From: Curtobacterium sp. BH-2-1-1
GTDB lineage: Bacteria > Actinomycetota > Actinomycetes > Actinomycetales > Microbacteriaceae
DNA length: 64,000 nt
Assembly: GCF_001806325.1 (NCBI RefSeq)
Contig: NZ_CP017580.1
Coordinates: 3,348,001-3,412,000 of the forward strand
Direction: 5' to 3'
Each line of letters begins with the position of its first letter. The first letter of the stretch is position 1. The position numbers and the translations under genes are program-made. The notes beneath the pieces are model-generated. The model was given only the letters and a program-made list of their open reading frames with translations. It was not told the origin of the DNA and made no database searches. Of this stretch, positions 44,561-52,421 are shown in pieces.

Positions 44561-45750
44561 AGGATGGCTCCGGTCATGAGTGCCAGTGCGGCGTCGTTCT
44601 GCAGGAGACGGTCGTTGCTCACCATCACGGCGGCACCGTGCGCGTCTCGGAGGTGCCGGGCGATGCTGAGCTCCCCGGTGGCGGCGAACCCGGCGATGCC
44701 GACGATCCGCAGCGCCTGGGTGACGAGGTCGGTGACCCGCTCGGAGGAGCCGATCTTCAGCGCGTTCGCGGCCAGCGCGTACGCCGTCGACTCGAGCACC
44801 TCGGGGTCGTCGGCCACCTGGTCGAACCGGGCCGCGGCGTGCCGGACGGCGTCGGCCATGGTCTGCAGGTCGACCAGGAGCTCGGCGAGCCGGAGGGCTC
44901 CAGGAGGGGTCTGGCCGACGGCGGCACGCGCCTGCTTGCGGACGGCTCGACGGGCACGGTCCGCAGCGTCCGCCGCGATGCCGAGCCACACCGACGCCCA
45001 GAGCACGTGCGACACGGGGAGGACGGTGCGGGCGGAGATCGTCGCGTAGTCGTCGCGGAGGACGCGGTCCTCGTGGGTCTCGGTGTCGAGCAGCCAGCCG
45101 TTGCTGCACGTGCCGCGGAGCCCGAGCGTATCCCAGGTCGAGGTCTGCGTGAGCGTGGTCTCCGCCGGCAGCGCGATGACGAGCCGCTGGTCGGACGCCG
45201 GCGCGTCGAGGTCGCGCCGGGCGGTGACGAGGATCGCGTCGGCCTCGGTCGCGTACGAGATGACCGGGGCGTCCTTGCGGAGCCGGATGCGTCCGGCCTG
45301 GTCGGGCTCGATCGCGCAGGTGCTCCGACGGGCGTCGCCGCCGATGCCGCGCTCGGTGGTGGACGACGCGACGAGGGCGCCTCCCCGCACGGCCTCGATC
45401 ATCGCGGTGACGCCGAGGGCCACGCCGCCGTGCCGCCAGAGCGCCATGGCCTGGCCGTGGTGCATCGCGAACACCATCGCCGTCGCGGCGCACGCACGTC
45501 CGAGTTCGGTCGCGATGACGGAGAGCTCGGCGAGGGTCGCCCCTTCACCGCCGTGCTCGACCGGGACCGCCGCGGCGAGGAGACCGTGCTCCTTCATCGC
45601 GGCGATCGCTTCGCGCGGGGGACGGGCGTCACGGTCGACCTCGTCGGCGTACCGGGCGGCGATGTCGACCACGAGGGCGGTGCGCTCGGCGAACCGGTCG
45701 ACGGCGGAGACGGTCGTCCCGGCGCTCGCCGGACGCTCCTCGGTGATCAC
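44557..45750 (-). CDS. acyl-CoA dehydrogenase-like flavoprotein
   Basis: A 397-residue protein with the full acyl-CoA dehydrogenase layout: N-terminal helices (GLLAAAVPVEHGGEGATLAE, about residue 55), a middle beta domain (WDTLGLRGTCSNGW, about 215) and a C-terminal helical bundle ending in ELSIARHLRDAHGAAVMVS. The usual catalytic Glu of the YEGT motif is not present at its normal place. Given its overlap with a carrier-protein gene and an amino acid ligase gene, it probably oxidises or binds an aminoacyl-carrier thioester rather than acyl-CoA. That is an inference. Confidence 0.87.
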   Translation of the reverse strand: MITEERPASAGTTVSAVDRFAERTALVVDIAARYADEVDRDARPPREAIAAMKEHGLLAAAVPVEHGGEGATLAELSVIATELGRACAATAMVFAMHHGQAMALWRHGGVALGVTAMIEAVRGGALVASSTTERGIGGDARRSTCAIEPDQAGRIRLRKDAPVISYATEADAILVTARRDLDAPASDQRLVIALPAETTLTQTSTWDTLGLRGTCSNGWLLDTETHEDRVLRDDYATISARTVLPVSHVLWASVWLGIAADAADRARRAVRKQARAAVGQTPPGALRLAELLVDLQTMADAVRHAAARFDQVADDPEVLESTAYALAANALKIGSSERVTDLVTQALRIVGIAGFAATGELSIARHLRDAHGAAVMVSNDRLLQNDAALALMTGAIL

Positions 45751-46034
45751 GCCGCCGTCTCCGCTGCCGTGGCGATGGACTCGATGGTGGCGAAGGTCGA
45801 CCGGTGCAGCGCGGCGTCGGGGAACTCCACGTCGAGTTCGTTCTCGACCGCGAGCATCACGTTCACGGTCGCGTGCGAGGTCAGCCCGAGGGCGTAGAGG
45901 TCGGCGATCGACGCCACGTCCATGGCGTCGACGACGAGCCGTCCGTGGTCGACGAGGGCTCGCCGGACGGCCAGTTCGGTCGTCGGGGCGACGAGTGCGA
46001 CGGCGGTCGCTGCGGAGGTCGGGTCCTGGTGCAT
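45747..46034 (-). CDS. stand-alone carrier protein for the amino acid ligase
   Basis: A 95-residue acyl-carrier-type protein. The phosphopantetheine serine is in LYALGLTSHATVNVML (about residue 54), a form with T before the Ser and H after it, typical of carriers next to aaRS-like ligases and unlike the DSIS of AcpP. ATG at 46034 is chosen because a TATCGT box (46042-46047) lies 7 nt upstream, giving a leaderless mRNA; there is no ribosome site. It is the first gene of the four-gene overlapping operon. Confidence 0.9.
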   Translation of the reverse strand: MHQDPTSAATAVALVAPTTELAVRRALVDHGRLVVDAMDVASIADLYALGLTSHATVNVMLAVENELDVEFPDAALHRSTFATIESIATAAETAA

Positions 46035-46041
46035 GCTGGCA

Positions 46042-46095
46042 ACGATAAGGAGGACGGCGGCCCGGAAAGCCGCCGTGCGGGTGCGTGAAACCGCA
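46042..46095 (-). promoter_or_regulatory. promoter and hairpins of the carrier-protein operon
   Basis: On the minus strand TATCGT (46042-46047) is 7 nt from the ATG. Just upstream is an 8-bp hairpin ACGGCGGC/GCCGCCGT (46054-46076) and a 5-bp TGCGG/CCGCA stem (46076-46095). Either may terminate transcription from the acpS-like gene or be regulatory. Confidence 0.5.
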
Positions 46096-46147
46096 CGCGC
46101 CGCGCCGGACCTGAGTGCCCTGACAGGGAGCGACCCAGGGGGCTGCG

Positions 46148-46525
46148 TCAGCGCTCGGAGAGGGCGACGGCGGTGGCGATCGCCAGTCCCCGTTCGTGGG
46201 ACAACGAGACCGCGATCGACGTGCAGCCGATCGCCTCGGCGAGCTCCGCCGCACGACCGGTCAGCTCGACGACGGGGGCGCCGACGGTGTCGAGCACGAC
46301 GGCGACGTCGGTCAGCGGGACGGCGTCCGAACGCTCCGGCCGGAGCAGTTTCAGCACGGCCTCCTTGCCGGCGAAGCGGGCTGCGAGGCGCTCCGGGTCG
46401 TCCCCGGCGTCGGCGCGCTCCTGCCGGGTGAAGACCCGGGCGAGGTAGCGCTCGCCGTGCGCGGTGATCCCGGCGATCACGTCCTCGACCGCGGCGAGGT
46501 CGGTGCCGGTCCGGATCGTGGCCAT
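46148..46525 (-). CDS. acpS: holo-[acyl-carrier-protein] synthase (AcpS family)
   Basis: A 125-residue phosphopantetheinyl transferase converting apo- to holo-carrier protein with CoA. Motifs are RTGTDLAAVEDV (about residues 5-16), RFAGKEAVLKLL (about 53) and SLSHERGLAIATAVA near the end. ATG at 46525 follows TACGCT by 6 nt. It lies 113 nt upstream of the stand-alone carrier protein gene on the same strand, and could serve both that protein and AcpP; it may be the only AcpS of the genome. Confidence 0.9.
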   Translation of the reverse strand: MATIRTGTDLAAVEDVIAGITAHGERYLARVFTRQERADAGDDPERLAARFAGKEAVLKLLRPERSDAVPLTDVAVVLDTVGAPVVELTGRAAELAEAIGCTSIAVSLSHERGLAIATAVALSER

Positions 46526-46593
46526 GGGCCGAGCGTACGCGGGCTCGGGGAGCACTGCATTCCCCGGACGGCATGGGCGTCACCGGGCGTTCG

Positions 46594-46599
46594 TATGAT
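46594..46599 (+). promoter_or_regulatory. -10 box of the nitroreductase-like gene
   Basis: TATGAT 29 nt before the ATG, followed by a GAGGGGG ribosome site. It is divergent from the leaderless promoter of the acpS-like gene about 60 nt away. Confidence 0.6.
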
Positions 46600-46628
46600 C
46601 GACGGCAGAGACCACCGAGGGGGAACCG

Positions 46629-47681
46629 ATGGCATCACCGTGGACGGGCATCATCGAGGACGCGCGGCACTACCCGTCGCCGCACAACTCGCAACCGATC
46701 GTCGTGCGCGTCGAGGACGACCGCACCGCGACCGTGTTCTACGACCTGCGCAGGGGGCTGCCGGCCGAGTCGTTCGGCATCCCGTTCGGCCACGTCTGCG
46801 CCGGGGTGTTCCTGGCCGGGCTCGACGTGGTCGCCCGGGCGCACGGGTTCACCGTGCAGGAACGGCTGGACCACGCCGAGATGGACTTCGGGCGGCTGGA
46901 CGCCGGCGTCGGTTCCGGCGCGGCCGACGACCACCTGCACCGACTGGGCACGGTCGCGTTGCGTCCGCGCGCCGCCACGGCGGACGACCGGGAGGCACTG
47001 GCCCGCTTCCTCGCACGGCGCACCTCGCGCAGGCCCTACGACGCGACCCTGGTGGACGAGTCCGCGATCCGGGCTTCGGCCGCCATCGCGTCGGCGGCCG
47101 GCCAGCGCTTCCGCACCACCGCCGACCTGGCCACCGTCGACGAGATCGTCCGGGTCAACCAGGAGACCCTGTTCGACGACCTGCAGCACGACGCCGTGCA
47201 CGACGAGATCCTGCACTGGCTGCGGTTCTCGAAGCGGCAGGCGGCGGAGTCCGGTGACGGGCTGTCGGCGGAGACGATGCTCATGCCCGGACCGGTGCTG
47301 CGGTTCGCGATGGAGCACCGCGGGCTCTGGGAGGCACCCGGCGTCGGCGGGGTCTTCAAGCGCGTGTACCTGTCGACGATGCGCGGCGTCCGGCAGCTCG
47401 GGTGGCTCGAGGGACCGTTCTCGTCGCCGGCGGACTACGTCGAGGCCGGACGCACCTTCATGCGGATCTGGCTCGACCTCACGGCACGGGGTGTCGCCCT
47501 GCACCCGTTCGGCACCGTGATCACGAACCCCCGGTCGCACGCCGCGTTCGTCGAGCGCGCCGGCGTCGACGAGTCCGACGGTCGGATGGCGTGGATGCTC
47601 TTCCGCTTCGGCCACAGCGCCCCGCCACCGCTGGCGCACCGCCGACCCGCGGCGGCGATGACGATCGGGGGTGCCCGGTGA
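46629..47681 (+). CDS. nitroreductase-like flavoprotein (Acg-type)
   Basis: A 350-residue protein with a duplicated or extended nitroreductase fold. It has the FMN-contact opening HYPSPHNSQPIVVRVEDD (about residues 13-30), the RRTSRRPYDATLVD segment (about 138) typical of Acg-like proteins, and a C-terminal FGHSAPPPLAHRRP tail. Acg-like members often bind FMN without clear catalysis. The stop overlaps the adenylating-enzyme start by 4 nt. It faces away from the carrier-protein operon and is probably part of the same pathway, by context. Confidence 0.82.
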   Translation: MASPWTGIIEDARHYPSPHNSQPIVVRVEDDRTATVFYDLRRGLPAESFGIPFGHVCAGVFLAGLDVVARAHGFTVQERLDHAEMDFGRLDAGVGSGAADDHLHRLGTVALRPRAATADDREALARFLARRTSRRPYDATLVDESAIRASAAIASAAGQRFRTTADLATVDEIVRVNQETLFDDLQHDAVHDEILHWLRFSKRQAAESGDGLSAETMLMPGPVLRFAMEHRGLWEAPGVGGVFKRVYLSTMRGVRQLGWLEGPFSSPADYVEAGRTFMRIWLDLTARGVALHPFGTVITNPRSHAAFVERAGVDESDGRMAWMLFRFGHSAPPPLAHRRPAAAMTIGGAR

Positions 47682-49252
47682 AGCGCGCGGCGGTGTTCTC
47701 GGTGGTCTGGGTCGTCGAGACGGTCGTGGCGCTGTTCATGCCGCGCGTCGGCACCCACAAGCTCCTGCTCACGCCGGGCATCGAGCCGCTCCGCTGGACC
47801 CTCGGACGCTGGCGTGCGTGGCGGACGGCCGAGCGGGCTGCGAAGCGGGTGCCCGCCTACGGGGCGTTCCTGGCGGAGGCGGGGCGTGCCTCCCGTCTGG
47901 ACACACGCGGCGGGATCGCCGCAGCGATCTCGGGGCTGCCCGAGATGGACAAGGAGTCGTACGTCAAGCGGTGGAGCATCCCGGAGCGCTGCGTCGACGG
48001 TCGGCTGCCCCGGCGCGGTGTCGTCGTCGACGAGTCGAGCGGGTCGAGCGGCACGCCGACGAGCTGGGTGCGCGGCCCCGACGAACGGCAGGCGACCCGG
48101 CAGCTGCTGCAGCTCGGGTTCTCGCGGACCGCGAAGGACCTGCCGAAGCAGCCGTTCGTGCTCAACGCGTTCTCGCTCGGCGCCTGGGCCACGGGCATGA
48201 ACGTGACGGCGTCGCTCACCGAGTCGTCGATGATCAAGTCGATCGGGCCGGACCGCGACAAGATCGTGCAGACGATGCGCGAGTTCGGCACCGACTTCAC
48301 GTACATCATCTGCAGCTACCCGCCGTTCCTGAAGGCACTGTTCGAGGACGACCGGCTCGACTGGAGCGAGTACACGATCGTCGCGGCGTTCGGCGGCGAG
48401 GGCATCAGCGAGAACATGCGCGCGCACATCGAGCAGTACGCGCAGGCCGTGCTCGGGTCGTACGGGGCGAGCGACCTCGAGATCAACCTCGGCATCGAGA
48501 CGCCGTTCAGCGTGCAGCTGCGTCGGGCGATCGCGGCGTCGCCGGAGCTCTCCGCCGCGCTGACGAAGCAGGCCGAGTACGGCGTGCTGCCGATGGTGTT
48601 CCAGTTCAACCCGTTCGGGTACCTCATCGAGACGAACGAGCTCGGGGAGCTCGTCGTGACGATCACCCGGTCCGAGAACATCAGCCCCCGCATCCGGTAC
48701 AACATCCACGACCGCGGGCACGTTGTGCGGATGCGCTCGCTGCGTCGGACCCTGCGCGAGCACGGGTTCGACGAACTCGCCGACGCCGCCGAGCTCGACC
48801 TGCCGCTGCTGTTCCACTACGGGCGGTCCGACCTGTCCGTCGACTACAACGGGGCGGTCGTCGCGCCGGACGTCGTGCGCGACGTGGTCTACGGCGACCC
48901 GGCGCTGCTCGAGGCCGTCGAGAACCACCGGCTGATCAGCTACGAGGACGACCGAGGTGACCGGCAGCTGCACATCGCGTTCCAGCTCGCGTCCGGCGCA
49001 TCGGGGTTCGACGCCGACGGTGCTCGAGGCGCGGTGGTCGCCGAGCTGCGGCGGTTGAACAAAGACTTCTCGAACGCGATCCGGACGGCGCCGCCGGGCA
49101 CGCTGCCGACCGTGGCGTTCTACCCGTACCGCACCGGACCCTTCCGCGAGGACGGCCGCAAGCTCAAGAACGAGTACGTGTGGCAGCTGCCGGCCGGTTC
49201 GGTGGACGAGTGGGACCTCGACCTGGCGTGGACCGCCCCGACGGAGGCCTGA
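47678..49252 (+). CDS. CapK/PaaK-like adenylate-forming enzyme
   Basis: A 524-residue ANL-superfamily protein resembling phenylacetate-CoA ligase and coenzyme F390 synthetase. The ATP-binding P-loop is VVDESSGSSGTPTSWVRGP (about residue 112). FNPFGYLIETNELGELVVTI (about 315) and a C-terminal lysine-bearing segment REDGRKLKNEY are also typical. A hydrophobic stretch near the N-terminus may associate with the membrane. It would activate a carboxylic acid as adenylate, perhaps to supply the acyl or acceptor part for the carrier-bound amino acid. GTG start overlaps the nitroreductase stop. Confidence 0.85.
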   Translation: MKRAAVFSVVWVVETVVALFMPRVGTHKLLLTPGIEPLRWTLGRWRAWRTAERAAKRVPAYGAFLAEAGRASRLDTRGGIAAAISGLPEMDKESYVKRWSIPERCVDGRLPRRGVVVDESSGSSGTPTSWVRGPDERQATRQLLQLGFSRTAKDLPKQPFVLNAFSLGAWATGMNVTASLTESSMIKSIGPDRDKIVQTMREFGTDFTYIICSYPPFLKALFEDDRLDWSEYTIVAAFGGEGISENMRAHIEQYAQAVLGSYGASDLEINLGIETPFSVQLRRAIAASPELSAALTKQAEYGVLPMVFQFNPFGYLIETNELGELVVTITRSENISPRIRYNIHDRGHVVRMRSLRRTLREHGFDELADAAELDLPLLFHYGRSDLSVDYNGAVVAPDVVRDVVYGDPALLEAVENHRLISYEDDRGDRQLHIAFQLASGASGFDADGARGAVVAELRRLNKDFSNAIRTAPPGTLPTVAFYPYRTGPFREDGRKLKNEYVWQLPAGSVDEWDLDLAWTAPTEA

Positions 49253-49258
49253 CCCGGG

Positions 49259-49819
49259 TCAGCGGTACTGCGGCGGCCAGTCGAAGGGCGGCGGCAGGTG
49301 CGGGACCTCGCCGATCGTCGTGACGTCGAGCACGACCTCGCGGCGGTTCGTCAGCGCGATGGAGCGCGGGTCGCCGATGAACCTGCGGCCGTCGACCCAC
49401 ACCGTCAGCTCCCCTCGGAGCCCACCGACGTGCGCGGGGCCGAGCGAGACGCCCCACTCGTCGAAGAACTGCCCGAGCGTGAAGGTCTGCCGGGTGGGGG
49501 ACTCGACGTGCAGGATGCCCGAGGTGTCGTGCGTGTGCAGCTGCGCGGCGAACCGTCGGGTGTCCGAGTGTCCGACGTTCGCCGGCACCGTCACGGGGAC
49601 GTCGCCGTCGAGGATCGTCAGGTGGGTGTGGACGTGCTCGGCGAGTCGCTCGCCCCAGACGTTGCGCAGTCCGGCGTCGGCCGCGTGCTCGGCGAGGGCC
49701 GTCGGCGCGGGCCACGGGGGAGCGGACCGCGCAGTGCTGTCCGCCGGTGCCGTCCCGCCCGCGATGAGCGCCAGGACCGTGAGGGCCGCGAGCGCTGCGC
49801 CGACGGCCGCCGGCTTCAC
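49259..49819 (-). CDS. secreted or membrane-anchored protein, unknown
   Basis: A 186-residue protein with an N-terminal signal/anchor (VGAALAALTVLALIAGG) and a soluble part with His-containing strands (EHVHTHLTI, QLHTHDTSGILHVES) and FTLGQFFDEWGV. The repeated H-x-H pairs hint at metal binding. The family is a conserved actinobacterial hypothetical of unknown role. GTG start overlaps the aldo/keto reductase stop by 4 nt; it converges on the CapK-like gene, with 6 nt between stops. Confidence 0.78.
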   Translation of the reverse strand: MKPAAVGAALAALTVLALIAGGTAPADSTARSAPPWPAPTALAEHAADAGLRNVWGERLAEHVHTHLTILDGDVPVTVPANVGHSDTRRFAAQLHTHDTSGILHVESPTRQTFTLGQFFDEWGVSLGPAHVGGLRGELTVWVDGRRFIGDPRSIALTNRREVVLDVTTIGEVPHLPPPFDWPPQYR

Positions 49820-50796
49820 CACCGGTCGTGCACGGCGGCGCGGAACCACTCGTCGTACAGCTCGCGGACGGTCTCGTCGAGGCCCGGGACCTCGGGCAGC
49901 GAGCCCGCGCCGGCGTTCGACCGGGCCTGCTCCGGGTTGCGTGCGCCGGGGATCGCCGCGGTCACGCCGTCCTGGGCGATGATCCACGCGAGCGCCGCCT
50001 GCGGGACCGAGACACCATCGGGCAGCGATGCCGCGAAGGCCTGGGCAGCGCGCACCCCGTCCTCGAAGTCGACGCCGCTGAAGGTCTCGCCCTGGTCGAA
50101 CGCCTCGCCGTGGCGGTTGTAGTTGCGGTGGTCGCCCTCAGCGAAGGACGTGTCCGCCGTGTACTTGCCGGACAGCAACCCCGATGCCAGCGGGACGCGC
50201 GCGAGGATGCCGACCCGCGCCTCCTGGGCCGCCGGCAGCACGCGGTCGAGCGGCTTGAGACGGAACGCGTTGAGGATGATCTGGACGGTGGCGACGCCGG
50301 GGCGGGCGATCGCGGTGAGCGCCTGGTCGGCGGTCTCGACGCTGACGCCGTAGGCAGCGACCGAGCCGTCGGCGACGAGCGCGTCGAGGGCGTCGTACAC
50401 GGCGTCGTCGGCGACGACCTCGGTCGGCGGGCAGTGCAGCTGGACGAGGTCGAGGGTGTCCTGCCGCAGGTTCCGGCGCGAGCGGTCGACCCACTCGCGG
50501 AAGTTCGCGGCGACGTAGTTGGACGGGACCTGGTCGGCGCGACGGCCCATCTTCGTCGTGACAGTGAGCGGGACGTCGGGGTTGGCCGCCCGCCACGCGC
50601 CGATCAGTTGTTCGCTCCGGCCGTCGCCGTACACGTCGGCGGTGTCGAACAGCGTGACACCGGACTCGACGGATGCGTCCATGACGGCGTTCGCGTCGGC
50701 GTCGGAGACCGGGCCCCAGTCACCGCCGAACTGCCAGGTGCCGAGGCCGACGACGGACACGGGGCGGCCGGTACGGCCGAGGGTGCGACTCTGCAT
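49816..50796 (-). CDS. aldo/keto reductase
   Basis: A 326-residue NADPH-dependent TIM-barrel oxidoreductase. Catalytic residues are in FDTADVYGDGRSE (Asp, Tyr; about residues 52-64), Lys in TTKMGRR (about 85) and His in LVQLHCPP (about 122). The cofactor loop AAIPGARNPEQARSN is near the C-terminus. The ATG lies 7 nt after TACGCT. A minus-sense-to-gene GGAGGCGCGG motif falls within the frame at about 50217-50226. Substrate unknown. Confidence 0.93.
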   Translation of the reverse strand: MQSRTLGRTGRPVSVVGLGTWQFGGDWGPVSDADANAVMDASVESGVTLFDTADVYGDGRSEQLIGAWRAANPDVPLTVTTKMGRRADQVPSNYVAANFREWVDRSRRNLRQDTLDLVQLHCPPTEVVADDAVYDALDALVADGSVAAYGVSVETADQALTAIARPGVATVQIILNAFRLKPLDRVLPAAQEARVGILARVPLASGLLSGKYTADTSFAEGDHRNYNRHGEAFDQGETFSGVDFEDGVRAAQAFAASLPDGVSVPQAALAWIIAQDGVTAAIPGARNPEQARSNAGAGSLPEVPGLDETVRELYDEWFRAAVHDRW

Positions 50797-50831
50797 GACG
50801 GCGAGCGTACCCAGGACGGTGCCGGGCGGGA

Positions 50832-51359
50832 TCAGGTGGGGGTGGCGACGCCGCGGCCGAGCAGTCGTTTGGCGGCCCGGGCGCGGGGGATCACCCAGAG
50901 TGCGCTCCACAGGCCGAGGCCGATCCAGAGCAGGATCAGCATCGTCGTGATGACCGGCCCGTGCTGGTCCCGCATCGACCACGTCATCAGGATCCAGATC
51001 GTCGAGAGCACGATCTTGCCCCAGCCGGCGACCTCTCGCTCGGCCTGGGCCTGCACGAGGGGGATCCACTCGGCGGCCGGCACGGTCGGGGGCACCTCGC
51101 CGTCGAGCACCCAGTTGCGGACGACGACGCTCCGGTCGTACCCGCCCTCGGCGCGCCAGGAGCGGAGCTGCAGGACGACGGCGATCGCGATGCCCACCGC
51201 TGCCGCCGGGACGCCGAGGCCGACGAGGAGCGCCGGGGTCGGTTCCGTCCACGACGACGCCACGAGGACGACGAGCACGACGGCGAAGGCGGCACCGGTC
51301 CCACCGGCACCGAGCAGCCGCAGGCGGCCGGCCTCGTCGAGGACTCCGACTCCGTTCAC
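50832..51359 (-). CDS. small membrane protein, unknown
   Basis: A 175-residue protein with four predicted helices: two near the N-terminus (TGAAFAVVLVVLVASSW, GVPAAAVGIAIAVVLQL) and two near the C-terminus (VLSTIWILMTW, TMLILLWIGLGLWSALWV). The middle is hydrophilic with a YDRSVVVRNWVL strand. The GTG start is 7 nt after TAGCGT. No family recognised. Confidence 0.75.
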   Translation of the reverse strand: MNGVGVLDEAGRLRLLGAGGTGAAFAVVLVVLVASSWTEPTPALLVGLGVPAAAVGIAIAVVLQLRSWRAEGGYDRSVVVRNWVLDGEVPPTVPAAEWIPLVQAQAEREVAGWGKIVLSTIWILMTWSMRDQHGPVITTMLILLWIGLGLWSALWVIPRARAAKRLLGRGVATPT

Positions 51360-51445
51360 GCAGATGACGCTACCCGGCGAGGACCGGGATCTCCCGGGGC
51401 GGCCGCTGTGCATCCGGCCGGTGGCGTCGGCGGGGCGCTGGCGGC

Positions 51446-51512
51446 GTCGAACCACGGATCCGACATCGAACCGGGACCCGGCGGTTGTTCGGTGTCGGAT
51501 TCGTGGTTCGAC
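51446..51512 (-). terminator. 26-bp stem hairpin
   Basis: Arms 51446-51471 and 51487-51512 pair over 26 bp with two G-U pairs and a 15-nt loop; the arm starts GTCGAACCACGGATCCGAC. It lies about 50 nt past the stop of the SatD-associated membrane protein gene on the minus strand, so it can serve as terminator. Its length and lower GC are unlike the other terminators here. Confidence 0.75.
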
Positions 51513-51563
51513 GGGGGAGCGCGGTGCCCGGGGACGCGGGTCGCGCGGGATGCGGCGCGAGCC

Positions 51564-52421
51564 TCAGCCCTGTGCGAGCAACCAGCACATGCCGGCCGCG
51601 GCGAACGCCATCGCCCAGCTCACCAGGCTTCCGATGAGGAAGTACTCGGCCTGGTACCCGGTCGTCTCGCGGCGGATCTCCGGGAAGCGGACGATGCCCT
51701 TGGCCGCGATCAGTGCCGCGACCACGGGGAAGGCCCCGACCAGCGAGAACCCGGCGAGCAGCAGGCGCTCGATCGGGCCGATCATGCGGCCGCCCTGCAG
51801 CAGGACCGTGCCCTCGCTGCCGTCGCCGTCCGCAGCGGTACGGGCGTCGCCACGGGGTCGTCGGGCGAACAGCCGCCACGCCGGCCCGCCCTCGACTGAC
51901 TGGCTGACGGTGTCGGGGGAGAGCCCCGGCGGGAGGGCCTGGGCGACGACGACGTTGGCCGAGTCGACCAGGAACAGCGCCGCTCCGACGCCGCCGACGA
52001 TCGCGGCGAGCGGGACGGCGGCGACGAACGCCGGCGCGGAACCGCGCTGCCACTCGACGACGAACCCCGAGGGATCGACGGACGGGACCGTCAGCAGCAG
52101 CACGGCGAGCGCGACCGCGAGCAGGACCGACGGCCACGAGCCCGAACGGCGCCACCAGACCCGTGGCGGCGTGGTCGACGGCCGGGCGTCGGTCGGCCGC
52201 ACCGGCGTCGTCGTGGCGATCCACAGGGCGGCGAGCATGATCGCGGTGGCCACCGCCCCGACGGGGAGGCCGAGGCCCGGCACGGCGACGACGGCCATCC
52301 CGATCCACAGCAGCAGGACCACGATCACGGTCAGGACGCGGCGTGGTGCGGCGTCGGTGCCGGTCCGGGTGCGCACGACGTCGGCCGTCCCGATCAGGGC
52401 GAGGAGGACCCCGGCGAGCAT
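51564..52421 (-). CDS. membrane protein partner of SatD-family gene
   Basis: A 285-residue membrane protein with about seven helices: at the N-terminus (MLAGVLLALIGTADVV), residues 30-70, 95-115, 130-160 and two near the C-terminus (LLLAGFSLVGAFPVVAALIAA, SWAMAFAAAGMCWLLA). A hydrophilic 40-residue loop separates the last pair. Its ATG overlaps the SatD stop by 1 nt, so they act together. Function unknown. Confidence 0.8.
   Translation of the reverse strand: MLAGVLLALIGTADVVRTRTGTDAAPRRVLTVIVVLLLWIGMAVVAVPGLGLPVGAVATAIMLAALWIATTTPVRPTDARPSTTPPRVWWRRSGSWPSVLLAVALAVLLLTVPSVDPSGFVVEWQRGSAPAFVAAVPLAAIVGGVGAALFLVDSANVVVAQALPPGLSPDTVSQSVEGGPAWRLFARRPRGDARTAADGDGSEGTVLLQGGRMIGPIERLLLAGFSLVGAFPVVAALIAAKGIVRFPEIRRETTGYQAEYFLIGSLVSWAMAFAAAGMCWLLAQG

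Noticed and set aside
42018..46034. Classification of the carrier operon as fatty acid synthesis
   Set aside because: The ligase has the aaRS-like zinc triad, the carrier lacks the DSL/DSIS motif of AcpP, and a complete fab set exists at 31-35 kb.
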